Shown here: positions 43,504-52,091 of the stretch, piece by piece | Position numbering within the stretch: position 1 is the stretch's first letter | Layout of the letters: the number at the start of each line of letters is the position of its first letter | NCBI GenBank assembly: GCA_964463485.1 | Contig: CAYXDO010000012.1 | Span: 1-64,000 of the forward strand | DNA from: CAYXDO01 sp964463485 | GTDB lineage: Bacteria > Myxococcota > Kuafuiibacteriia > Kuafuiibacteriales > Kuafuiibacteriaceae | Direction of reading: 5' to 3' | DNA length: 64,000 nucleotides | Position numbers and translations under genes: made by a program | The notes under the pieces: model-generated | What the model was told of the DNA's origin: nothing | Database searches by the model: none | The model's input: only the letters and a program-made list of their open reading frames with translations

Positions 43504-45074
43504 TGGGACGGCCAGCGGAGTCCTCCGCGTCGTTCGACGCTCGGCCCGCGCGGTCCGTGTCCACCGTGGTGACGGCCGAAGAGCTCCGCGAGCTCACGCG
43601 AGCCATTGCGCGGCTCGAGGCCGAGCCTGTCCCCCGCATGCTCGCTGTGTTGAACCTGCGAGCCCGAGGTGGAGAGGTCGAGCTGCTCCTCGAGTCCCCG
43701 AGTGGCTCGACCGTCGCAGGCCTTTGCGCTGAGCTGAGTCCGGCCGACTTGCTGGAGGTCATCGGACGCGCGGCCTCGTGTCTGGCTTCGCTTCATCGGA
43801 TGGGTTTCGGACACGGCGGGATCTCGGACGAGGCGCTCTTCGTGGGGCGAGACGTGCAGCTCGAGAGTCCTGCGCGAAGCTGGCTCCTCCCTGCGAACGC
43901 TGGATCTCACCTTCGCCCGGACACGCTCGCAGACGTGCGCGCGCTTGCTGAGCTCTGTCCCGATAGGCTTCCTGCGGCCACGAGGGCTCGGCTGCGGGCC
44001 GCTCTCAGCGCCGCGGAGCTCGCGATGCTCGCTCGCACGCTCAGGGATGCCGCGGGACCTTCGAGCCTGCTCGTCGCGGTCGACGAGGAGGCCACCGCCG
44101 ACTTGGACGATCGCGAACGTCCAGGGAGCTCGAAGCTCTCGAAGATCGAGCTCCCCACCGACCCACTCATCGGATCCGTCCTGCACGGGTTCATCATCGA
44201 GTCCTTCATCGGGGAAGGATCGTTCGCCAAGGTCTATCGCGCGCGTCATCGTTATCTCGAAGGTCGGGTCGCTGCGCTGAAGGTCCTGCGCTCGGACCTC
44301 GTGACGCAGGCTCGCAGCGTCCGCCGGATGGCCCGTGAAGCCAACGCTCTCGCCCGGCTCCGAGCGCCGGAGATCGTGGAGCTCTATGACTTCGGCGAGA
44401 CTTCTTCGGGCCAACCATTCATTGCGATGGAGCTCGCGCCGGGCCGCACGCTGCTCGATATCTCCCGTCAAGAGGGCGCCATGCCGCTCCCTCGAGCGCT
44501 CGCGATCGCCGAACGCATTTGCCGCGGGCTCGCCGAAGCGCACCGTCTCGGGTTCATTCACCGTGATCTCACCGCCGCGAACGTGATGATCGGAGACGGG
44601 GACGAAGTGAAGATTCTCGATTTCGGACTCATCGGTGTGCTCGGCTCGGACGTCGAAGCCAGCCGGCTGACCCGCGCCGACGAGATCCTCGGCACACCTG
44701 TCTCGATGGCTCCTGAACAGCTCGAGCGCGGTGGACGAGTAGGTCCCTCCGCCGATCTCTATGCGCTCGGCGTTCTCCTGTTTCGCATGATCTCGGGTGG
44801 CCCGCCGTTCTCCGGATCGATGCACGAGCTGATCGATCAGCACCTGCACGCAGCACCGCCGCCGTTGCCTCGGGCCGGTCGGGCCGCTCCACTCATCGCG
44901 AGATTGCTCGCCAAGCGGGTCGAGGACAGACCCATTTCCGCGAACGAGGTCGCCGAGGAGCTCCGAAGGGCCAGCGGGCGCGGCGCAGCGATTGATCCGA
45001 AGGTCGCGTGGTCCTTCGTGGCCTTCGTCGCCGCGTTCCTGGCGCTCGGGGCGATCGTCTTGTTTGGTCGGTAG
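43503..45074 (+). CDS. Ser/Thr kinase 2 with pseudokinase-like N-terminus
   Basis: 523 residues. Residues 25-190 form a kinase-like half without catalytic residues: LASLHRMGFGHGGISDEALF replaces the HRD loop. Residues 225-485 form a full kinase: IGEGSFAKVYRA loop, AALKVL lysine, FIHRDLTAANVMI in which the usual Lys of HRDLKxxN is Thr, ILDFGLIG, MAPEQ. One membrane helix near the C-terminus (WSFVAFVAAFLALGAIVLFG) with almost no external part. The start overlaps the upstream kinase stop (TGATG). Substrate and input unknown; the Thr change may alter activity. Confidence 0.85.
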   Translation: MGRPAESSASFDARPARSVSTVVTAEELRELTRAIARLEAEPVPRMLAVLNLRARGGEVELLLESPSGSTVAGLCAELSPADLLEVIGRAASCLASLHRMGFGHGGISDEALFVGRDVQLESPARSWLLPANAGSHLRPDTLADVRALAELCPDRLPAATRARLRAALSAAELAMLARTLRDAAGPSSLLVAVDEEATADLDDRERPGSSKLSKIELPTDPLIGSVLHGFIIESFIGEGSFAKVYRARHRYLEGRVAALKVLRSDLVTQARSVRRMAREANALARLRAPEIVELYDFGETSSGQPFIAMELAPGRTLLDISRQEGAMPLPRALAIAERICRGLAEAHRLGFIHRDLTAANVMIGDGDEVKILDFGLIGVLGSDVEASRLTRADEILGTPVSMAPEQLERGGRVGPSADLYALGVLLFRMISGGPPFSGSMHELIDQHLHAAPPPLPRAGRAAPLIARLLAKRVEDRPISANEVAEELRRASGRGAAIDPKVAWSFVAFVAAFLALGAIVLFGR

Positions 45075-45083
45075 GTTCGCGGC

Positions 45084-45120
45084 CGCCGCGGTGCTCGACC
45101 TCGACGTCGTCGAGGCGAAT
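45084..45120 (+). repeat. 37-bp exact repeat, fragment of a gene related to the one at 57596
   Basis: Identical to 57616-57652 over 37 bases. In the copy at 57616 it encodes AAVLDLDVVEAN near the N-terminus of a membrane protein. Here it lies just after the kinase-2 stop and is followed by unrelated sequence, so it looks like the remnant of a truncated paralogue. The same peptide frame is kept at both sites. Confidence 0.85.
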
Positions 45121-45329
45121 CGCATCGGCGACCTCGCCCTCCCGCGGTCTACGGCCCTGGGCGGAGAAGAGCCCGGACTTTCGGGTTGGATCGCGGCGAG
45201 TACCTCCCCACCGAGGAGTCCTGAATGAAGTCCCTGGCCTTCGTCGCAGGTTCTCGACTCAGACGACTGAGCGTCCGTGACGGCGAGTCCCGCGTCGTAG
45301 CTGCGGCTAGAACGAATCCGAGGCGGTCT

Positions 45330-45580
45330 CCGAGGGAGTCCGTTGCCGTTTCCGAGTCAGACTCAGACTCGGCCTCCGAGTTCGTTTGCGAGTCTGACTC
45401 CGACTGAGTCTTCGAGTTCGCTTGTGAGTCTGACTCCGATGCAGTCTCCGAGTCCGTTTCCGAGCCCGTTTCCGAGTCTGACTCCGACTCGGACTCGGTC
45501 TCCGAGTCCGTCTCCGTCTCCCCGGTGACGGACTCGGACCCGGTGACGGACTCAGACCCGGTGACGGTCCCGAACCTGGC
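45330..45580. repeat. low-complexity GA-rich segment (Ser-Asp/Glu repeat)
   Basis: About 250 bases of short GACTCGGAGTC-like units with alternating purines, in the non-coding space downstream of the kinase pair and of the NtrC-type regulator. On the minus strand it lies in an open frame of 154 codons (45149-45613) giving SESDSETESESD-type repeats; the plus strand gives shorter open frames. Without a signal peptide, start signal or conserved flank I do not call it a gene; it may be a real Ser-Asp surface protein remnant or simply a microsatellite. Confidence 0.6.
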
Positions 45581-45675
45581 CAATGACTTGGCACCGACTC
45601 GCTCGCGGGCCACGGACTCCGATTCGAGGAATACTCACGCGTCCTCGTCGCTCCGAACGTCCCGCAGCCCGGGCC

Positions 45676-47073
45676 TCACCCAGAAGGCTCTTCTTCATGG
45701 AGCTCCCCGTCGCCGCGCAGGCCGAGCCGCTTCAGCATGCGATAGAACGCCGCGCGCGTGATGCCCGACCGGCGCGCCGCCCGCGCGATGCTCCCCCCCG
45801 ACTCCTCGAGCGCCCGCTCCACATAGCGCCGCTGGAACTGCTCGACCACCCGCGCCTTCGCCTCCTCGTACGGCAGCGCAGCGTCCTGCGAGAACCCCGC
45901 TGCGCCTTCTTCCTCGAGCTCGATGTCGCTCGATACGATCTCGTCGCTCTGGGACAGCAACACCGCGCGCTCGATGACATTCTGAAGCTCGCGTACGTTG
46001 CCCGGCCAGGAGTGACTCATCAAGACGCGCATCGCCCCCGAGCTCAGCGGCTTGGCTGCCGTGCCGGTGGCGGTGGCGTGGCGGGCCAGGAAGCACTCGG
46101 CGAGCAACGGTACGTCGCCGATTCGATCGCGCAGCGCAGGGATCGCGATTCGGACGACCGACAAACGATAGTACAAGTCCCGGCGAAGCTGACCGTCGCG
46201 AATCAACTTCTGCGGATCCTCGTTGGTCGCGCTGACGACCCGCACGTCGACGGGCGTCGGTCGCGCCGCGCCGAGCGCGAGCACCTCGCCCTCTTGAAGG
46301 ACGCGCAGCAACTTGCCTTGCAGCGGATGCGACATGCTCGCGAGCTCGTCGATGAACAGCGTGCCGCCGCTCGCTTCGACGAAGAGCCCCGGCCGGTCAC
46401 GATCGGCTCCGGTGTAGGCGCCCTTCCTGGCACCGAAGAGCTCGGCCTCCGCCAAGTTGTCGGGCATCGCGGCGGCATTGAACGCGACAAACCGCTGCGC
46501 TCTGCGCGGACTCTCCGCATGGAGCGCCCGCACGACGAGCTCCTTGCCCGTGCCGCTCTCTCCGCAAATCATCACCGAGCACGCGGAAGAGCATACCCGG
46601 CGAATCGTCTCGAACACGGCCGCGACCTTCCGGTCCTTGCCCACGATGCCGTGAAAGTTGTTGCGCTCGAGGATCTCGGCGCGCAAGCGGAGCAACTCAT
46701 CCTTTCGCCGAACGTCCTCGAGCGCCCGCTCCACCACGACCAACAACTCGTCGCCCGAGAAAGGCTTCGTCAGATAGTGGTACGCACCCTTCTTCATCGC
46801 CTCCACGGCCGAGTCGATGCTGCCATACGCCGTGAACAGAATGATCTCGGTCCTCGGCCACCTCGCCTTGATGATCTCGAGCAGCGCCAGCCCATCCATC
46901 CCCGGCATGCGAATGTCCGACAAGACGAGCTCGAACGAGCCGGCCTCGAGGCACCCCACGGCGTCTTCGGCCGAGTGAACCGTCGCGATCTCGGCGCCAA
47001 GATCTTCCAAATTCAGCGCGATACCGCGAGCGAGATCCTTCTTGTCATCGACGATGAGCAGGCGTGGAACCAT
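45676..47073 (-). CDS. NtrC-type response regulator, sigma-54 activator
   Basis: 465 residues. ATG 47073 lies 7 bases after the histidine-kinase stop. Receiver domain (acceptor Asp in LVLSDIRMPGMDG, Lys in HYLTKPF), AAA+ domain (GESGTGKE Walker A, GAYTGA loop instead of GAFTGA, TLFIDELA Walker B, SHSWPGNVRELQN), Fis-type HTH at the end (GSIARAARRSGITRAAFYRML). It receives phosphate from the neighbouring RegB-like kinase and activates -24/-12 promoters. It closes the haem-copper operon, so it probably regulates it. GAYTGA is a known working variant of the sigma-contact loop. Confidence 0.92.
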   Translation of the reverse strand: MVPRLLIVDDKKDLARGIALNLEDLGAEIATVHSAEDAVGCLEAGSFELVLSDIRMPGMDGLALLEIIKARWPRTEIILFTAYGSIDSAVEAMKKGAYHYLTKPFSGDELLVVVERALEDVRRKDELLRLRAEILERNNFHGIVGKDRKVAAVFETIRRVCSSACSVMICGESGTGKELVVRALHAESPRRAQRFVAFNAAAMPDNLAEAELFGARKGAYTGADRDRPGLFVEASGGTLFIDELASMSHPLQGKLLRVLQEGEVLALGAARPTPVDVRVVSATNEDPQKLIRDGQLRRDLYYRLSVVRIAIPALRDRIGDVPLLAECFLARHATATGTAAKPLSSGAMRVLMSHSWPGNVRELQNVIERAVLLSQSDEIVSSDIELEEEGAAGFSQDAALPYEEAKARVVEQFQRRYVERALEESGGSIARAARRSGITRAAFYRMLKRLGLRGDGELHEEEPSG

Positions 47074-47080
47074 GGCAATC

Positions 47081-48820
47081 TCAGCTCGGCGACCGCATCG
47101 GAAGCTCCAAGACGAAACGCGCGCCGCCCAAGTATGTCTCGTCGAGCCACAGCTTGCCGCCATGCGCGTTCGCCAGATCGCTGGCCACGGCCAGGCCGAG
47201 GCCGGTACCCTCCGGCTTGGTCGTGTAGAACGCCGCGAAGATCTTCTCCTGAGTTTCCTTCGAGATCCCCGGCCCCGTGTCCGCGACCGAGAAGCGAACC
47301 CACCCCTCTCGGGCAGCGACGCTCAAGAACAGCTCGCCGGACTTGGCCATCGCCTCGATCGCATTCAGCCCCAGGTTGACGAGGATTTGCCGGATCTGAT
47401 CGGGGTCCCCGAAAACCTCGACCGGCAACGCGCCGTCGATCTCCGACCTCAGAGAAATCTCCGATCGCTCCGCATACGGGGCCAGGGTGCGCGAGAGCTC
47501 GTCCACGAACGGACCGAGCTCGAACGCCCGCCGCTCGGGCGGCCGCGGCCGCGCATACTCGAGCAGGTCGCGAACGATCTTCTTACACTGATTCGCGTTC
47601 GCGAGCACCGTGCCGAGGTGCTCCGACAGCGGGCTCCCCGGATCCAGCTTCTTCATCGCGTGCTGTGCGAAGAGCGCGATGGCCCCGAGCGGGTTGTTGA
47701 TCTCGTGGGCCAAAGACGCCGCGAGCTTCCCCACCACGGCCATACGCTCGTTGTGCGAGCGCGCTGCCTGCTCCTCGACGCGATCGGTGACGTCACGGGC
47801 AATCATCACCGCGCCGAGCACCGGTTCGTGCTCGCCCACCACGCGCGCGTAAGTCGCCTCGAACGAGCGCTCTCCGATCTTGATGACGGGGTGGGCTTCG
47901 GAGGGCCCGGGATTGATGAGCTTGGCGAGCATTCGATCCCAAATCGTCGGGTCGTGGCAGACACGCAGGTCGAGCGCTGTCATCGCCGTGAACAGACTCT
48001 CCGCCGCCCGATTGTGCAGCAGGACTCGGCCGTCGGGGGCGGCGAAGATCACGGCGTCGGCCATACAGTCCACGATCGCGCGCAGCTTGATCTGCTCGGT
48101 GGCCAACGCGTCCTTCGCCTTCGCGACCGCCCGCGTCTCCGTTTCGCGTTGGCCGAGCGCCGTCTCGAGCTTGGTCTGGTCGTCGCGAATTCGGTCGAGG
48201 AGCCGGCTCGTGACCAGGCTACACGCCGCGAGCACGATCACCAACGCGGCCCCTGTCGCGAACGAGTCGAGCGCACCCCTGCGAATACATCGGGCGGCGT
48301 CGTCGAGTAGACAGGCCGGCGGCATCAGCCCGGTCGCCTCGAGCACCGTGAGCCCGAAGACGACGAACGCCAGGGTCGCGACGACCCCCGTCGCCGCTCG
48401 CCCCTCGAGCACGACCGCGGCAATCACCGCGTGGACCACGAAGAGCGCCGCGAACGGGTTGGCGATCCCTCCCGCGAAGTGAAGGGCCACCGCCAGCACG
48501 AGCGAGTCTCCAGAAATTTGGAGCAGCAAAGACCTGCGCGCCTCGAGCCGTCTGCCGACCGACCGGAACCCGAGGTTCATCATGGGGACGAACGCGGCCG
48601 CGGCGAACAGCACTGGCCACGAAGACTCCGGAACTCGCCCCGTACCGACGGTCGCCAGCGCGACCACGCCCGCCAGCGCGCCCGCAGCCACCCATCGAAG
48701 GCGAATGAGCAACCGAACCAGGAGCTCCGGTGCGCGCGCGAGGTCCGTGCTCGCCGCGAGCCCCGCGGTCTCCCGCGATCCGCCTCGCGCCGAATCGAGA
48801 CTCAGGTCCGGCGATCGCAT
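47081..48820 (-). CDS. RegB-like redox sensor histidine kinase
   Basis: 579 residues. Six membrane helices (residues about 35-200), containing H114-FAGGIANPF123, which fits the GGxxNPF quinone-binding motif of RegB/PrrB/ActS sensors. Then a PAS domain (about 245-340), HisKA with ASLAHEINNPLGA (His372), and the ATPase with N box VNLGLNAIEAM, DTGPGIS and GTGLGLA. It may sense the quinone pool or respiratory flux. The partner, 7 bases downstream, is an NtrC-type regulator rather than RegA. Located 61 bases after the cytochrome b fusion gene. Confidence 0.88.
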   Translation of the reverse strand: MRSPDLSLDSARGGSRETAGLAASTDLARAPELLVRLLIRLRWVAAGALAGVVALATVGTGRVPESSWPVLFAAAAFVPMMNLGFRSVGRRLEARRSLLLQISGDSLVLAVALHFAGGIANPFAALFVVHAVIAAVVLEGRAATGVVATLAFVVFGLTVLEATGLMPPACLLDDAARCIRRGALDSFATGAALVIVLAACSLVTSRLLDRIRDDQTKLETALGQRETETRAVAKAKDALATEQIKLRAIVDCMADAVIFAAPDGRVLLHNRAAESLFTAMTALDLRVCHDPTIWDRMLAKLINPGPSEAHPVIKIGERSFEATYARVVGEHEPVLGAVMIARDVTDRVEEQAARSHNERMAVVGKLAASLAHEINNPLGAIALFAQHAMKKLDPGSPLSEHLGTVLANANQCKKIVRDLLEYARPRPPERRAFELGPFVDELSRTLAPYAERSEISLRSEIDGALPVEVFGDPDQIRQILVNLGLNAIEAMAKSGELFLSVAAREGWVRFSVADTGPGISKETQEKIFAAFYTTKPEGTGLGLAVASDLANAHGGKLWLDETYLGGARFVLELPMRSPS

Positions 48821-48881
48821 CCAAGCCTTGTACCGAGGTCCGGGCCCACGAGTCGACCACCGCCTTGATTAGGGCTCACGC

Positions 48882-51014
48882 TCATCTCCAGCTGAAGCCC
48901 GACGCCTTGTCGAAAAGAACCACTCGGGAGACTTCGGTCGAGAATTCCATCCTCCGCTCCTCCCTGTGCTCCCAGGCCGTCGCGTCGACCGAGTCCGCGA
49001 CCTCGATCCCGATGAGGTGCTCGCCGGGCGAGATCGAAATCCGCTCCAGCGCGACGCTCGCTCCATCTCCAAACAACCCATTCGGGGAGTATGACTCCTC
49101 GAGCGTCGCGACACCGTCGACGTGGACTCGGAGACGCACGGGCGCGCGCGACCGATCGCAGACCTCGGCCTTGCGCATGTGGATCGGGAGCTTCGCGAGC
49201 TCGTCCGCGGTGAGCTTCCGGCAGGACTCCTCCGCCCGACCCGCGTGCTTGAACGAGACGACCAGCAACCCATGCTCTCGCGCAAACGCCCGATGCCCCA
49301 ACGTCGTCGGAACGAACACGACCAAGGACATGAGCGCCGCGACACCGGCCCCGAGCAGCACGCGGAGCCGCGCGGCAGGCGCCGCCGGTCGTGTGAGTCC
49401 CTGGCCGGCAACGCGAATCTGCTGCAACATCGCCGCGGCTTCACCGCGGTCGAGCTCCAGGCGCACGACGTCGCCTTGCCTTCCACGAAACGCCGGCTTT
49501 CTCTCGCCAGCAAGCCGCTGCGCCGCCAGACGCGCGCCGTCTCGCTGCGAGCAACTCTCCTGACGGCAACTCACCACCATGACTCCCGCCGCGCCCCGCC
49601 GAAGCGCACGGTCGACCGTGTGGGCCATGATCCATCCGGCGCAAGGCACGGCCATGACGCGCGCGAAATCAAGCTCCTTGCATTCCCCCGAGTCCGGATC
49701 GACTCGCAGAGAGCCTGCGGCCGATTCCGCGCACGCGAAAACGAGCCAGCGACGGCCGTCCTTGGCCGGGTGCGCGAACCACGCGTCGATCTTGCGGCGC
49801 GCGGCGATCTCGGAGACCCAATCGAGCCCAACCCCGGCAGACTCACAGGAACCGTTGCAGATCCCGCAACTCACACACATCGATGGGTCCACCTCGGCGC
49901 GAGCCGGGCGACTCCTGTGACCATCCGTGCGAGGCACCATCCGGATCGCCGCAAACGGGCAGTCATTCACGCAGGTCTCGCATGCATTGCAGCGGGACTC
50001 ATCGACCTTGGCGGGCACCGGCTGCCTGCGCCGCATCCACCTCGGGACGAGGAGCGAGATCGAGCCAAAACCCACGAGCAGCATCCAAAGCTGGGAGCCG
50101 GAGAGTCTCTCCGTCAACACGATCGGCCACAGGAACCAGTAGTCCATCGTGAAGCCCACCGGAGCCACTTGCATCCGCGCCGGCGCGGCGGCCGTGGCCG
50201 GAACCACGAGGGAGAGCAGGACCGTCGCCGCCGTGAGGCCCGCGAGGAGCTTCTTGTGGGCGAAGTAACGAGGCCGCGAGAGTCGGGTCACGTGCAGCCA
50301 CAACCCGACACCCATCGCCAGCGGCAGCAACATGTGGAGGAAGAAGACCAAGAAGAAGAGCAAGGAGCTCACCGACTCATCGACCAAGAACGAGCGACCG
50401 AGCGGATCCGAGAAGATCGGCAGCGCGTCCAAGACGCTCGCGGTCCCAAGGGCGACTCCCCTCGCGCGCTCGTCCCAAACCAGCCAGTACCCCGTCCACC
50501 CGAGGAACCAGATGAGCCCGAGCATGAGCAGGCCCGTCACCCAGGCCACCCATCGCGCGCCGAACGTCCGCTGCGCCGAGAACATCTGGAGCCCGTGCAA
50601 GGCCGCGAAGACCAACGCCGCATCGGAGCTGTATCGGTGAGCGGACCGTACCACCCCACCGAGACTTCGCCCGTCGAGGGCCGCGACCGAGGCGTGAGCC
50701 TGACCGAGGCTCGGTACGTACCAAATCAACAGCAACGCACCGGTCGCGACCGCGATGACGAAGAGCGAGCTGGCCACCGGACCACTGTGGGCGACCGGAT
50801 TGACGTCCGAGTCGAAGGCCCGCCCAGCGATGCGGACCATGAATCGCAGCGCCGCATCGAGGCGATCGAGCAGAGGCTCCCCAAGGGCTCGCGATGAGTT
50901 GCCCAGGCTCCGGAGCTTCACGAACCGAGCCGGCTTCTCGTCTCCGAGCCGCGCGGGCGCCACGACGCTCGCCTCGAGCTCGGGCGGTGCGCACTCCTCG
51001 CGCGACATACTCAT
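48882..51014 (-). CDS. cytochrome b / 2x[4Fe-4S] ferredoxin / MvhD-type fusion
   Basis: 710 residues. Residues 75-260: cytochrome b N-terminal core, four helices with paired haem ligands H126/H140 and H227/H241, each 14 apart as in cytochrome b6. Residues 342-352 and 380-390: two CxxCxxCxxxC [4Fe-4S] motifs. Residues 425-500: MvhD/HdrA-like domain with C428, C445, C458, C483 and C488 for a [2Fe-2S] cluster. Residues 550-575: another helix, then a 130-residue external beta domain of unknown type. It probably passes electrons between quinol and a soluble donor or the oxidase-like complex. Start ATG 51014; 10 bases after the SCO gene. Confidence 0.85.
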   Translation of the reverse strand: MSMSREECAPPELEASVVAPARLGDEKPARFVKLRSLGNSSRALGEPLLDRLDAALRFMVRIAGRAFDSDVNPVAHSGPVASSLFVIAVATGALLLIWYVPSLGQAHASVAALDGRSLGGVVRSAHRYSSDAALVFAALHGLQMFSAQRTFGARWVAWVTGLLMLGLIWFLGWTGYWLVWDERARGVALGTASVLDALPIFSDPLGRSFLVDESVSSLLFFLVFFLHMLLPLAMGVGLWLHVTRLSRPRYFAHKKLLAGLTAATVLLSLVVPATAAAPARMQVAPVGFTMDYWFLWPIVLTERLSGSQLWMLLVGFGSISLLVPRWMRRRQPVPAKVDESRCNACETCVNDCPFAAIRMVPRTDGHRSRPARAEVDPSMCVSCGICNGSCESAGVGLDWVSEIAARRKIDAWFAHPAKDGRRWLVFACAESAAGSLRVDPDSGECKELDFARVMAVPCAGWIMAHTVDRALRRGAAGVMVVSCRQESCSQRDGARLAAQRLAGERKPAFRGRQGDVVRLELDRGEAAAMLQQIRVAGQGLTRPAAPAARLRVLLGAGVAALMSLVVFVPTTLGHRAFAREHGLLVVSFKHAGRAEESCRKLTADELAKLPIHMRKAEVCDRSRAPVRLRVHVDGVATLEESYSPNGLFGDGASVALERISISPGEHLIGIEVADSVDATAWEHREERRMEFSTEVSRVVLFDKASGFSWR

Positions 51015-51024
51015 GACGCCGAGC

Positions 51025-52062
51025 TCAGCTCGCCGGTGCGCCCGCGGGCTCCTGGAGGAGCGCCCGGATCGCCGCGCCGAGCCAATGCTCCTGAGTGTCG
51101 CCGAGGGTCAGCCGATACGCGATCCGGCCTTGGCGATCGACGAGGATGAACGCGTTCGCGTGATCGATGACGCCCGTGCGCTCGTTCTTCGACCGCGCGA
51201 TACTCATCGAGTCCAAGGTCGCGTTCACCACCGTCTCGTCGCCGATCAGGAGGTTGAACGTGGGAGCCGCCAGCCCCTGCGCGCGGGCCAGGTTCGCCAC
51301 GACCTCCTGCGTGTCATGCACCGGATCCAAGGTGACGGACAGAACACGCACGTCTTCGAGCGCCGCGTTGGGCAGCCCGGCCAGCGCCTGCTTGAGCGCG
51401 GCGAGGATGCGAGGACACGTGTGTCCGCACGTCGAGTAGCTCGCCGTCAGGACCGCCACCTTACCCTTCAGGCTCGCGAGGCTGACATGTCGACCCTCCT
51501 GATTCTCGAGCTCGATCGACGGAGCGCCGAGCGACGTTCGCAGCGCCGCCGCCGGAAACTCGGTGGAGCCTCCACCCTTCGGCATTCCAACCCAGACCAT
51601 CCCGCCGCCCAAGAGCGCCACCACGACCAACGCCGCCGCCGCAACGGGCGCGAGCGCAGTCGGCCGCGTGCGGACCACGTCCGCCAGCGGCCTCCACCAC
51701 ACCAAGAGAATGACTCCGCCGAGCACGATCGGCTCGAGCAACATCGTCACCACGTAGGCCCACTCGACCCGCCCGGTGGCCGGGTCGTACCCGAAACACC
51801 AGACTCGAAACTCCTCCGCGAACGCCCCGAGCACCGTGTCGGACCGCGGACTCACCAAGATCCCCAGCAAGAGGACTTTGAGGAGGACGAGCACCGAGAG
51901 CATGAAGGCCGGGAACACCCAGCCGCGGATGCCGGACGCGACCCAAGGAAGAATCATCGCCGCCCGGCGCGCGCGAGCTCCGCCCACCGGCACTCCCGCT
52001 CCACCCGGAGCGATCCCTTGCCGCCTCCGGTCATCCGAGACCCGACCTTCGACCGCCGTCAT
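51025..52062 (-). CDS. SCO1/SenC copper chaperone with extra N-terminal membrane helices
   Basis: 345 residues. A Gly/Arg-rich start (residues 1-36), three membrane helices (about 47-70, 100-123, 138-158), then an SCO thioredoxin-like domain with C212-GHT-C216 and His301 as copper ligands, plus LDPVHDTQ. SCO inserts copper in the CuA centre of subunit II. The three helices exceed the usual single anchor; the first part may be a separate assembly factor fused in. ATG 52062 is the second of two tandem identical start regions (see regulatory feature). Confidence 0.85.
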   Translation of the reverse strand: MTAVEGRVSDDRRRQGIAPGGAGVPVGGARARRAAMILPWVASGIRGWVFPAFMLSVLVLLKVLLLGILVSPRSDTVLGAFAEEFRVWCFGYDPATGRVEWAYVVTMLLEPIVLGGVILLVWWRPLADVVRTRPTALAPVAAAALVVVALLGGGMVWVGMPKGGGSTEFPAAALRTSLGAPSIELENQEGRHVSLASLKGKVAVLTASYSTCGHTCPRILAALKQALAGLPNAALEDVRVLSVTLDPVHDTQEVVANLARAQGLAAPTFNLLIGDETVVNATLDSMSIARSKNERTGVIDHANAFILVDRQGRIAYRLTLGDTQEHWLGAAIRALLQEPAGAPAS

Positions 52063-52088
52063 ACTCACTCCGCCGTCATACTCACTCC
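52055..52088 (-). promoter_or_regulatory. tandem 17-bp duplication of the ribosome-binding/start region
   Basis: Two identical copies of GGAGTGAGTATGACGGC in a row, each with a GGAG site and ATG. The first ATG (52079) would open MTAE and stop at TGA inside the second ribosome site; the second ATG (52062) is the true start of the SCO gene. It can act as a tiny upstream frame or as a spare ribosome site that raises initiation. Confidence 0.8.
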
Positions 52089-52091
52089 GGC

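Noticed and set aside
45149..45613. Minus-strand 154-codon frame as an adhesin gene
   Set aside because: No signal peptide or ribosome site; the open frame follows from the GA-rich repeat. Kept only as a repeat.
49122..50897. 591-codon open frame opposite the cytochrome b fusion
   Set aside because: The minus-strand gene has haem ligands and Cys clusters at the right spacing; this frame is only its shadow.
52067..52079. Leader peptide MTAE as a regulatory gene
   Set aside because: It arises from the 17-base duplication of a normal start; no regulatory residues, so only noted as a start-region duplicate.
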